64,000 bases of DNA from NCBI GenBank assembly GCA_025808555.1, contig CP075526.1, forward strand, positions 1,256,712 to 1,320,711. The letters run 5' to 3'. Positions within the stretch are counted from its first letter, which is position 1. Every line of letters begins with the position of its first letter. The translations under genes and the position numbers were made by a program. Source of the stretch: Anaerolineales bacterium. GTDB taxonomy: Bacteria > Chloroflexota > Anaerolineae > Anaerolineales > UBA11579. Positions 1 to 6,955 of this stretch are shown one piece after another. The notes beneath the pieces are model-generated. The model worked only from the letters and a program-made list of their open reading frames with translations. It was not told where the DNA came from and did no database searches.

Positions 1-1
1 G

Positions 2-1369
2 GCTGAGGGAGTGCTGCAGCCAGCCGGCTACACTGTTACCCTGGTGCACAGTGGCGCCGAATTGCGCCGTCGGCTGGGCGCTGGCAAACTGGACCTGTTG
101 TTCCTGGGGGATTTTGCAGACATTGATTCTTTCCAGTTAGCCCAGAACCTCAAGACCGATCAACCCACTTTGCCCATCATCTTCCTGGCAAATCAGGCCT
201 CGCAAGAGCAGTTATTGCGCGGGGTCCAGCTGGGCTTTGTGGAGTATCTGACCCTGCCAGTTGAGCCTGAAGCGCTGTTGGAGGCAGCCAGCCGCGGCCT
301 GGAGCACAAGCACCGCTGGGAGGGCTGGTTGCGCCGGGAGACCGGGCGCATCACCGGCCCCTTGGCGCGCCGCCTGGCCGAGCTTGAGAGCATCTTGCAG
401 CAGGTCAATGATGGTGTCATTCTGGTTGACGGCGAGCACAAAGTGCTGATGGTCAACCGCGCCTTCCGCAAGGCATTTGCGCTGGGTAGCAAAGATCCGG
501 CCGGCCGCCGCCTGCAGGATGTGCTGCCGAATAAGGAGCTGCAGGACTTGCTGCAGAAGCCAGCCACGGCTGAAGCCCGTGCTGAGATCAAGAACCCGTC
601 TGGCCGCACCTACAACGCGCGTTTGTCGGTCATCCAGGATCTGGGCACGGTGATCAGCCTGCACGACATTACCAACTTGATCGAGCTGGACCATTTGCGT
701 AAGGACTTTGTCAATACGGTTTCGCATGACCTACGCTCACCGCTCACTGCCATCCTGGGCTACGTGGAACTTATCGAGCGCGCCGGGCCGGTCAACCCCC
801 AGCAGGCCGAATTCATCCGCCGTGTCAAGACCAGCGTGCATACAACCACTGAATTGATCGACGATCTGCTTGACCTTGGCCGGGTGGAAGTAGGCTTGAT
901 CGATGAGCTTGCCCCGGTAGATATGCGCGCGATTGTTGAGAAGACGATCGACGCGTTCCAGGCACAGATCGAAGATAAAAAGCTGTCTCTACGAATTGCC
1001 CCCGCAGATGATCTGCCAGCCGTGCTGGGCAGTCATACCCAACTGGGCCAGGTGGCGGCCAACCTGATCGGCAATGCTATCAAGTACACGCCGGCTGGCG
1101 GCGAAGTGCGCATCATGTTGCGCCATGAACAGAAGCAACTCATTTTGCATGTGGCCGATAGCGGTCCGGGTATCCCGCTCGACGAGCAGACCAAGATCTT
1201 TGACCGCTTCTACCGCGCCACCAATGCGCTACCCAGCATCCCCGGCACCGGTTTGGGTCTGGCGATCGTCAAGACCATCGTGGAAAATCACCGCGGCCGT
1301 ATTTGGGTGGATTCGAAACTGGGCGAAGGCAGCATTTTTACCGTCGTGCTGCCGCTGGCAAAAAGTTAA
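2..1369 (+). CDS. PAS sensor histidine kinase with altered N-terminal receiver domain (5' end outside window)
   Basis: The reading frame is open from base 2, so the true start lies before the window; the first in-frame GTG at 11 is mid-domain. Counting from there, residues 1-105 look like a receiver (REC) domain, 125-230 like PAS, then a HisKA domain with VSHDLRSPL (phospho-accepting His near 239), and an HATPase domain with N box NLIGNAIKY, G1 DSGPGIP and G2 GTGLGLAIVK. It should autophosphorylate on His and pass phosphate to an unseen response regulator. The REC part looks degenerate: the usual Lys of strand 5 is replaced in TLPVEPEAL, and the Asp-bearing loop is short. No transmembrane segment is visible, so it is probably cytoplasmic. 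Its end overlaps the convergent gene by 4 bases. Confidence 0.9.
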   Translation, partial: AEGVLQPAGYTVTLVHSGAELRRRLGAGKLDLLFLGDFADIDSFQLAQNLKTDQPTLPIIFLANQASQEQLLRGVQLGFVEYLTLPVEPEALLEAASRGLEHKHRWEGWLRRETGRITGPLARRLAELESILQQVNDGVILVDGEHKVLMVNRAFRKAFALGSKDPAGRRLQDVLPNKELQDLLQKPATAEARAEIKNPSGRTYNARLSVIQDLGTVISLHDITNLIELDHLRKDFVNTVSHDLRSPLTAILGYVELIERAGPVNPQQAEFIRRVKTSVHTTTELIDDLLDLGRVEVGLIDELAPVDMRAIVEKTIDAFQAQIEDKKLSLRIAPADDLPAVLGSHTQLGQVAANLIGNAIKYTPAGGEVRIMLRHEQKQLILHVADSGPGIPLDEQTKIFDRFYRATNALPSIPGTGLGLAIVKTIVENHRGRIWVDSKLGEGSIFTVVLPLAKS

Positions 1370-1794
1370 CTTAGATTTGCAAGGAAGTTGCGTACGACCT
1401 CGATGGCTTCGCGCTCGTTGGCGTATTCGGCCACCTGCAGACCCGGCATCGTGTTGCCCGTGATCATCTTGGAGACGCGTACCCCCTTGCGAAAAATACA
1501 CAACACTGGCCTTTGGTGCTCCAGGGCATAGCCGATCTCGTAGCCAACGCCGTGGGAGGGTGTGCTGACCTCGGCGATCAGCGTATCGCTCTCATCGATC
1601 CAGCCAGTATCACGGCTGTAGACCGCCACCGGGTCCATGTCCGGCTCCAGACCGGTATGGCCTGTGCCCACGATGCCGGCATTGCCGGCGGTGGGCACCT
1701 CGTGCCCATCGTCCAGCATGGCCTGCACGATGTGACGGTAGGCGGTCTCATCCTGTCGGCCGCCCATGATGGAACAAGCGAAGTAGATCTTCAT
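1366..1794 (-). CDS. Nucleoside 2-deoxyribosyltransferase-like protein (DNPH1/Rcl family)
   Basis: This 142-residue protein has the compact Rossmann-like fold signature of 2'-deoxynucleoside 5'-monophosphate N-hydrolases: MKIYFACSIMGG at the N-terminus, then IAEVSTPS and GVGYEIGYA. Asp70, Glu75, Ser80 and Glu86 match the acidic and phosphate-binding residues of the family. The expected reaction is cleavage of the N-glycosidic bond of deoxynucleoside monophosphates, a housecleaning or salvage role. Its ATG overlaps the end of galE by 4 bases, so it is translationally coupled as the last gene of the pcrA-galE operon. A nucleoside 2-deoxyribosyltransferase is the alternative reading; the family is clear but the substrate is not. 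Confidence 0.8.
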   Translation of the reverse strand: MKIYFACSIMGGRQDETAYRHIVQAMLDDGHEVPTAGNAGIVGTGHTGLEPDMDPVAVYSRDTGWIDESDTLIAEVSTPSHGVGYEIGYALEHQRPVLCIFRKGVRVSKMITGNTMPGLQVAEYANEREAIEVVRNFLANLS

Positions 1795-2771
1795 GCGGGG
1801 TTGTAGCCGCGCGGGTGGCTTTGGTGCCAGGCCCAGGCGCTGCTCATGATGTTCTCCAGGCTGGAGTGTACAGTCTGCCAGCCCAGCTCGCGCTGGATCA
1901 GCGCCGGCGAGGCCACCAGGCGGGCGGCGTCGCCCGGGCGGCGCGGGCTGTGCACGGCCGGGATCGGGTGCCCGGTGGCTTTGCGGGCCGCCTCAATGAC
2001 TTCGAGCACCGAATAGCCGCGCCCACTGCCCAGGTTGTAGATCAGGCGGTCGCGCTCTGCCAGCGCATCCAGGGCCAACATGTGGGCGGATGCCAGATCA
2101 GCGAGGTGAATGTAATCACGGATGCACGTGCCGTCCGGCGTGTCGTAATCATCGCCATAGACCGCGATGCTCTCGCGCTGGCCCTGGGCCACCTGCAGCA
2201 CCAGAGGGATGAGATGGCTCTCGGGTTGATGGCCCTCGCCGCGGTCAGGGGCTGCGCCTGAGGCGTTGAAATAGCGCAGTGCCGCAAAGCGCAGGCCATG
2301 CGCTCTGCGATACCAGTCCAGGGCTTGCTCTACCATCAGCTTGGTTTCGCCGTAGGTGTTCTCAGGGCCAAGTGGCGACTCTTCGCTGAGCGGCTCATCA
2401 CTGCTGCGGTACACCGCAGCAGTGGATGAGAACACAAAGCGCTGCACTCCTGCTTGCTGCGCGGCTTCGATCAGCTTGAATGAGTTGGTTACATTGTTCT
2501 CGAAATACTTGCCGGGGTCCTTCATGCTTTCGCCAGCTTCGATAAAACCGGCAAAATGCAGCACGGCCTCGAACTTGCTGTCATTGAGTGCCCTGCGCAG
2601 CGCGGCTTCGTCAGCCAAGTCGGCTTGCACAAATGCTGCGCCAGCTGGCACCGCCTGGCGGTGACCTGTGACCAGCGAGTCGTACACGGTGACCTGATGC
2701 CCGGCAGACAGTAGCTCGGCTGCAACTACTGAGCCAATGTAGCCCGCACCGCCGCTTATGAAAATATTCAT
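1791..2771 (-). CDS. galE: UDP-glucose 4-epimerase
   Basis: At 326 residues this has the standard length for GalE, an extended short-chain dehydrogenase that interconverts UDP-glucose and UDP-galactose using bound NAD. The NAD-binding motif GGAGYIGS is at residues 7-14, and the catalytic pair is Tyr140/Lys144 in YGETK, preceded by FSSTAAVY. The C-terminal half carries RYFNASGA and the conserved CIRDYIHLADLA. It starts 2 bases after the pcrA stop and overlaps the next gene by 4 bases, so the three are one operon. It probably supplies sugar nucleotide for cell-surface glycans. Confidence 0.95.
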   Translation of the reverse strand: MNIFISGGAGYIGSVVAAELLSAGHQVTVYDSLVTGHRQAVPAGAAFVQADLADEAALRRALNDSKFEAVLHFAGFIEAGESMKDPGKYFENNVTNSFKLIEAAQQAGVQRFVFSSTAAVYRSSDEPLSEESPLGPENTYGETKLMVEQALDWYRRAHGLRFAALRYFNASGAAPDRGEGHQPESHLIPLVLQVAQGQRESIAVYGDDYDTPDGTCIRDYIHLADLASAHMLALDALAERDRLIYNLGSGRGYSVLEVIEAARKATGHPIPAVHSPRRPGDAARLVASPALIQRELGWQTVHSSLENIMSSAWAWHQSHPRGYNPA

Positions 2772-2773
2772 CG

Positions 2774-4954
2774 TTACTTGCCTTTGGGTAGAGGTTGCAG
2801 GTTGGCGAAGGCCGCCATGACCTTCTTGAGCCCAACATCCTGAAAGAAAATGTCCACCATCTCATCATCATCCTGAATGCGGCTGTTGAGCACCATGCCT
2901 TCGCCCCAGGTGGGGTGCAGCACATTCATGCCTGGCTTGAACTGCGTTTGCAAGATGGGCGCGCTGCGTTGGCGTGGGCTTTCCCAGCGGTCAGGGCGAT
3001 TGGGGTGCTCCAGGCGGCTTTGGTTGCCGCCCTCGATCAACTCGTCAGGCAGGTCATCCAAAAAGCGCGACGGCAGCGTGCCCTCGGCATAGCCATAGCT
3101 GCTCTTGTACATGTTGTGCACGAGCACCAGTTGGTCTTTGGCGCGCGTAATGCCTACATAGAATAGGCGGCGCTCTTCTTCCATTTCTTCGGGGTCATCC
3201 AGAGCGCGTTGGTGCGGCAGCGTGCCATCGTTCAAGCCGGTGATGAATACCGTGGGGAACTCCAGGCCTTTGGCAGCGTGCAGCGTCAGCAGTGTGGGCA
3301 CTTCGCCAGATTCATCAATGGTGTCCTGGTCAGACACCAGGGCGATGTTCTCTAGGAACTCCGGCAAAGTCTTGCCGGCGTACTCGGCGGCCAGGCGGCG
3401 CAGCTCCTGCACGTTGTCCCAGCGGTCTTGCGCCTCGTCGTCAGAGCCATCCGCCATCAGGTATCCGTGATAGTCCACATCGTTGAGGATGCGATCCATC
3501 ATTTGCATGGGCTCGGCGCCGGCTTGCGCCATCTCATGCCAGCGTGCCAGCAGCTGGCCGAATTTGGCCATGGACTGGGCAGTGGGCGTGGAGATGGGCG
3601 CAAACAGCGGGTCTTCTGGGTTGGCGCCCATATGCATCAGCAGCGCGCCCGGCGTGGTTTTGTTTTGCAGCGCAATGGTGCGCAGGACCGCCTGGCTCTT
3701 GATGCCAATGCGGCGGGTGGGCACATTGATCACGCGGCCCAGGCTGATCTCATCGTTCGGATTGAAGACCAGGCGCAGATAGCTCAGCACATCCTTGATC
3801 TCGCGGCGGCCATAAAAGCGCTGTGCACCCACGAGCTTGTAGGGCAGGTTAGCGCGCAAGAAAGCTTCTTCGATCAGGCGGGATTGGGCGTTGGTGCGAT
3901 ACATCACGGCAAAGTCGCCTGGGCGCGCTCCGCGCTCGGCGATGGTTGAAGCAATGCAATCCACCACAAATTTGCCGGTCTCTTCTTCGTTTAGCGTTTG
4001 CTGGTAGACCACTTTGCTGCCGTGGCCGCGGTCAGTGAACAGATGCTTGCGCGTGCGGTGCGGGTTGCGGTCGATCACCGCCATGGCAGCATCCAGGATG
4101 CGCTGGGTGGAGCGGTAATTCTGCTCCAGCAGAATTACCTGCGCGTCCGGGTAATCTTCCTCGAAGCGCAGTACGTTGCGATAATCCGCGCCGCGCCAGC
4201 GGTAAATGGATTGGTCGGTATCCCCGACCACATAGATATTGCGGTGCAAGGAAGCCAGATGCTTGAGCAGGCTGTATTGGGCTTGGTTGGTGTCCTGAAA
4301 CTCGTCCACCAGAATGTGCTCGTAGCGCGTGGCATAGCGTTTGCGCACCTCGGGGTTGTCTTCCAGCAGCCGGGCTGACCACAGCAGCAGGTCGTCAAAA
4401 TCCACCGCGTTATTGGCCATCAAGGCCTGCTGGTAGCGCTGATAGACGCGCGCCACCACCTCGTCGCGGTAGCTATTGATCGGCATATCTTCCGGCAGAG
4501 CCAGCTCGTTCTTGGCGGCTGAAATGCTGGCGTGCACGCCGCCGGCGCGGTGCATCTTTTCATCAATGTTCAGGTCCTTCAGCGCCTGGCGCACCAGCGC
4601 CACCTGGTCATCCGAATCGTAGATCACGAAGTTCTTGTTGACCGGTAGGTTGTCGGCCTCCTGGCGCAGCAGGCGGGCGCAGGTGGAATGGAACGTGCCC
4701 AGGGTGAGGCCGCGCGGGCGGCCACCCAGCAGGGCCTCTACACGGGAATTCATCTCTTTGGCGGCTTTGTTTGTGAAAGTAACCGCGAGGATGTTATAGG
4801 GGTTTACGCCCAATTCGCTGATCAGGTGGGCAATGCGGTGGGTCAGCACACGAGTTTTGCCCGAACCAGGGCCTGCCAGCACCAAAACCGGCCCCAGGCC
4901 GGCGTGTAAGGCTTGTTGCTGTTGCGGGTTGAGCCCCGCAGCAAGGTCTACCAT
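2774..4954 (-). CDS. pcrA: ATP-dependent DNA helicase PcrA/UvrD, superfamily 1A
   Basis: This 726-residue UvrD-type 3'-5' DNA helicase acts in nucleotide excision repair, mismatch repair and replication restart. Visible motifs are the Q-motif region LNPQQQQAL, Walker A AGPGSGKTRVL near residue 30, motif II VDEFQDTNQ near 215, motif III GDTDQSIYRWRGAD, motif IV QNYRST, motif V TLHAAKGLEFPTVFI and motif VI FYVGITRAK. The C-terminus ends in a Tudor-like segment (VLHPTWGEGMVL) that in PcrA binds RNA polymerase. The ATG is only 6 bases after a TACAAT -10 box, so the mRNA is probably leaderless. It heads the operon with galE and the DNPH1-like gene. Confidence 0.96.
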   Translation of the reverse strand: MVDLAAGLNPQQQQALHAGLGPVLVLAGPGSGKTRVLTHRIAHLISELGVNPYNILAVTFTNKAAKEMNSRVEALLGGRPRGLTLGTFHSTCARLLRQEADNLPVNKNFVIYDSDDQVALVRQALKDLNIDEKMHRAGGVHASISAAKNELALPEDMPINSYRDEVVARVYQRYQQALMANNAVDFDDLLLWSARLLEDNPEVRKRYATRYEHILVDEFQDTNQAQYSLLKHLASLHRNIYVVGDTDQSIYRWRGADYRNVLRFEEDYPDAQVILLEQNYRSTQRILDAAMAVIDRNPHRTRKHLFTDRGHGSKVVYQQTLNEEETGKFVVDCIASTIAERGARPGDFAVMYRTNAQSRLIEEAFLRANLPYKLVGAQRFYGRREIKDVLSYLRLVFNPNDEISLGRVINVPTRRIGIKSQAVLRTIALQNKTTPGALLMHMGANPEDPLFAPISTPTAQSMAKFGQLLARWHEMAQAGAEPMQMMDRILNDVDYHGYLMADGSDDEAQDRWDNVQELRRLAAEYAGKTLPEFLENIALVSDQDTIDESGEVPTLLTLHAAKGLEFPTVFITGLNDGTLPHQRALDDPEEMEEERRLFYVGITRAKDQLVLVHNMYKSSYGYAEGTLPSRFLDDLPDELIEGGNQSRLEHPNRPDRWESPRQRSAPILQTQFKPGMNVLHPTWGEGMVLNSRIQDDDEMVDIFFQDVGLKKVMAAFANLQPLPKGK

Positions 4955-4960
4955 AGCGTG

Positions 4961-4966
4961 ATTGTA
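4961..4966 (-). promoter_or_regulatory. -10 box of pcrA operon, leaderless arrangement
   Basis: TACAAT on the minus strand ends 6 bases before the pcrA ATG. Transcription starting about 6-7 bases downstream of the box would begin at or next to the A of the start codon. No Shine-Dalgarno sequence is present. I see no convincing -35 box. Confidence 0.6.
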
Positions 4967-4984
4967 CTGTAGCGATTCTTGGCG

Positions 4985-5013
4985 TTGAAAGCCCCCTTCA
5001 CATGATGTATAGT
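4985..5013 (+). promoter_or_regulatory. Sigma-70-type promoter of the EF-Tu-like/lysine-tail gene
   Basis: TTGAAA at 4985-4990 and TATAGT at 5008-5013 are separated by exactly 17 bases, a good housekeeping promoter. The inferred start near 5020 gives a leader of about 30 bases that contains the GGAGGAG ribosome site at 5037-5043. Confidence 0.7.
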
Positions 5014-5049
5014 AATTTCATCATTCCAGCAGTCTTGGAGGAGAAATAA

Positions 5050-5820
5050 ATGGACAACGAGAAGAAAATTGGTGTGGTCACGCATTTTTTTGGCGGCCCC
5101 AGCGCGGCTGTGCTCAGCCTCAGCGCCCCGCTGAAGGTGGGTGATGAGATCCATATTGTGGGCTCCAGCACAAACCTTGTCGAGTTGGTCAGCTCCATGC
5201 AGATCGAGCACAACAACGTGGAGGAGGCCCACCCTGGGGATGATGTTGCCATTCTGGTCAGCGATGCGGTGCGCGCCGGAGACGAAGTCTTCCTGCGGGC
5301 AGACGAACCTGCTGAAATGGGAGCAGCCGCTGAGGCGGACGATATGGGGTACGACGCAAGTTCCAGCGATTCATCAGACTGGATGAGCAGCGAGCCTGAA
5401 CCCGCACCTGAGCCGGAAGCCGAACCAGAGCCGGAAGCGGAACCTGAGCCCGAGCCCGAGCCAATCACGCCCACGCTCCCGGTTGTGGAGGCGCCCTCTG
5501 CCCTGATCGCAGCGGCCGCACCCAAGCCAGAGGCTAAGGCGAAAGCCAAGACGAAAGCGAAACCAAAGGCTAAGGCGAAAGCTAAGCCCAAGGCAAAGGC
5601 CAAAGCCAAGACAAAAGCAAAGACCAAGGTGAAAGCTGCGCCAAAGTCCAAAGTAAAGACCAAGGCTAAAGCCAAGGCGAAAACCAAAGCCAAGGTTGCG
5701 CCGAAGAGCAAGGCCAAAGCGAAAGCCAAACCAAAGGCCAAAGCGAAAGCTAAGCCCAAGGCAAAGGCCAAAGCCAAGACAAAAACAAAGAGCAAGGCGA
5801 AAGCTAAGAGCAAGCGCTAA
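5050..5820 (+). CDS. EF-Tu domain-2-like beta-barrel protein with Glu/Pro linker and Lys/Ala-rich tail
   Basis: Residues 1-85 read as a translation-factor domain-2 beta barrel (KIGVVTHFF, LKVGDEIHIVG, SMQIEHNNVEEA, GDDVAILV, VRAGDEVFL), the form found alone in small 'translation elongation factor-like' proteins. Residues 115-138 are an alternating acidic Glu/Pro linker, and 159-256 are almost only Lys and Ala with some Pro and Thr, like histone H1 or bacterial DNA-binding tails. No GTPase domain is present, so it is not an elongation factor. The tail probably binds nucleic acid or the ribosome; the function is unknown. The GGAGGAG site 7 bases before the ATG fixes the start. The gene stands alone between the divergent pcrA operon and holB. 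Confidence 0.85.
   Translation: MDNEKKIGVVTHFFGGPSAAVLSLSAPLKVGDEIHIVGSSTNLVELVSSMQIEHNNVEEAHPGDDVAILVSDAVRAGDEVFLRADEPAEMGAAAEADDMGYDASSSDSSDWMSSEPEPAPEPEAEPEPEAEPEPEPEPITPTLPVVEAPSALIAAAAPKPEAKAKAKTKAKPKAKAKAKPKAKAKAKTKAKTKVKAAPKSKVKTKAKAKAKTKAKVAPKSKAKAKAKPKAKAKAKPKAKAKAKTKTKSKAKAKSKR
5575..5784 (+). repeat. Internal direct repeat in the Lys/Ala tail
   Basis: A 42-base segment at 5575-5616 is repeated without change at 5743-5784 within the tail-coding region, and near-copies of its AAG/GCN units fill the space between. Identity at synonymous positions points to recent duplication by slippage or recombination. Tail length is probably variable between strains. Confidence 0.85.
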
Positions 5821-5848
5821 GCTCAACCCTTAATCAGCCAGGAGTAAA

Positions 5849-5875
5849 ATGGGTGCTTCCAATGGAAGCACCCAT
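5849..5875 (+). promoter_or_regulatory. 12-13 bp perfect hairpin across the holB start region
   Basis: Bases 5849-5860 and 5864-5875 are perfect inverted repeats around a 3-base loop; A48/T76 can extend the stem to 13 bp. The hairpin contains both candidate holB starts (GTG 5853 and ATG 5862) and lies just after AGGAG at 5840-5844. No clear T-tract follows, so it is a poor terminator for the upstream gene, although that remains possible. Confidence 0.6.
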
Positions 5876-6878
5876 TGCTTTAAACACCAACTGGGGCATG
5901 TTGGGCCACGAATGGGCGGTTAGCCTGCTACGCCGCCAGATCGCAGATGGCCGTCTGGGCCACGCATACCTTTTCACCGGCCCGCTGGGCGTTGGCCGCC
6001 GCAGCCTAGCCCTGCGCCTGGCGCAGGCGGTCAACTGCACGCAGCCGCCGGCGCCAGGCGAGCTATGCGGCGAATGCCGTGCCTGCCGCGGCTTTGGCCG
6101 CGGCCAGCACCCGGATCTGCTGTTGGTCGAACGCCAGGAGGGCGACCGCGAGATCAAGATCGATGCGCTGCGTGGGCTGACCCGCTCGCTTTCGCGCACT
6201 CCGCTGGAAGCACGTTTCCAGGTGGCGCTGATCTTGAACTTTCACCATGCCAGCGAGGAGGCTGCCAATGCCTTGCTCAAGACGCTGGAGGAGCCCAACC
6301 CATCGGTCATCCTGTGCCTGACCGCGCTGGATGCAGACAGCATCCCTGCTACGGTCGTCTCGCGCTGTGAAGTGCTGCGCCTGCGGCCGCTGCCTTCGGC
6401 GAAATTGGCGCCTACTTTGCAAACCAGCCTGGGCGTAGATGCTCGGCAGGCCAACCTACTGGCCTCCGTGAGCCAGGGTTTGCCGGGCTTGGCGATCCGC
6501 ATGCAGCAGGTTCCTTCGCTTTTGGAGAGCCGTTCGGCCTGGCTGGATGGGTTGCAGCGTCTGCTGCCTGCCAACCGCGTCCAGCGCTTTGCGTTTGCAG
6601 ACAAGGCCAGCAAAGACCGGCCTGAGCTCAGAAATATGCTTTTGGTGTGGCTCTCCTACTGGCGGGATGTGCTGGTGAGTGCTTCGGGGGCTTCAATACC
6701 CCTGGCAAACACCGATCGCGCTGCCGAGATCAGCTCTTTGGGCCAGAAAATTGGCTTTGCTGACGCTGCCAATGCCTTGCAGGCGGTGGAAAAGGCGATT
6801 ACCCAGCTTGAAACCAATGTAAATGCCCGCCTGGCGCTGGAAGTTCTGTTGCTGGAATTGCCCTCACTGCCTTCCTAA
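5853..6878 (+). CDS. holB: DNA polymerase III delta-prime subunit
   Basis: This AAA+ clamp-loader subunit (341 residues from GTG 5853) has the delta-prime layout: LGHAYLFTGPLGVGRRSLA, where the P-loop Lys is replaced as in non-hydrolysing delta-prime subunits, a four-Cys zinc cluster (C-GEC-AC type) after VNCTQ, and NALLKTLEEPNPSVILCLTA with the arginine-finger region VVSRCEVLRL. It helps load the beta clamp at the replication fork. The start is uncertain: GTG 5853 is 8 bases after AGGAG, ATG 5862 is next, and ATG 5898 (MLGHEWAV) begins at the conserved region. A strong hairpin covers the first two. It is followed by its own promoter-bearing gap. Confidence 0.9.
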   Translation: MLPMEAPIALNTNWGMLGHEWAVSLLRRQIADGRLGHAYLFTGPLGVGRRSLALRLAQAVNCTQPPAPGELCGECRACRGFGRGQHPDLLLVERQEGDREIKIDALRGLTRSLSRTPLEARFQVALILNFHHASEEAANALLKTLEEPNPSVILCLTALDADSIPATVVSRCEVLRLRPLPSAKLAPTLQTSLGVDARQANLLASVSQGLPGLAIRMQQVPSLLESRSAWLDGLQRLLPANRVQRFAFADKASKDRPELRNMLLVWLSYWRDVLVSASGASIPLANTDRAAEISSLGQKIGFADAANALQAVEKAITQLETNVNARLALEVLLLELPSLPS

Positions 6879-6897
6879 GCGGCTTATGCCGCTATGC

Positions 6898-6940
6898 TAT
6901 ACTGACTTAATCTGTCGCGGCAACGAGGTTGGGTTGCCGC
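6898..6940 (+). promoter_or_regulatory. -10 box and 5' leader hairpin of the GAF histidine kinase operon
   Basis: TATACT at 6898-6903 is a good -10 box giving a transcript start near 6910. The leader then holds an 8-bp inverted repeat, GCGGCAAC at 6917-6924 and GTTGCCGC at 6933-6940, with an 8-base loop. It has no T-tract and could be a leader stem or an operator. Confidence 0.5.
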
Positions 6941-6955
6941 TCCTCGTGTGAGCCA

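Noticed and set aside
4998-5826. Hydrophobic Phe/Leu/Ala/Gly-rich minus-strand frames that look like membrane proteins
   Set aside because: They are the complement of the Lys/Ala repeat codons (AAG/GCN read backwards gives Leu, Phe, Ala, Gly); the plus-strand gene has a promoter and ribosome site.
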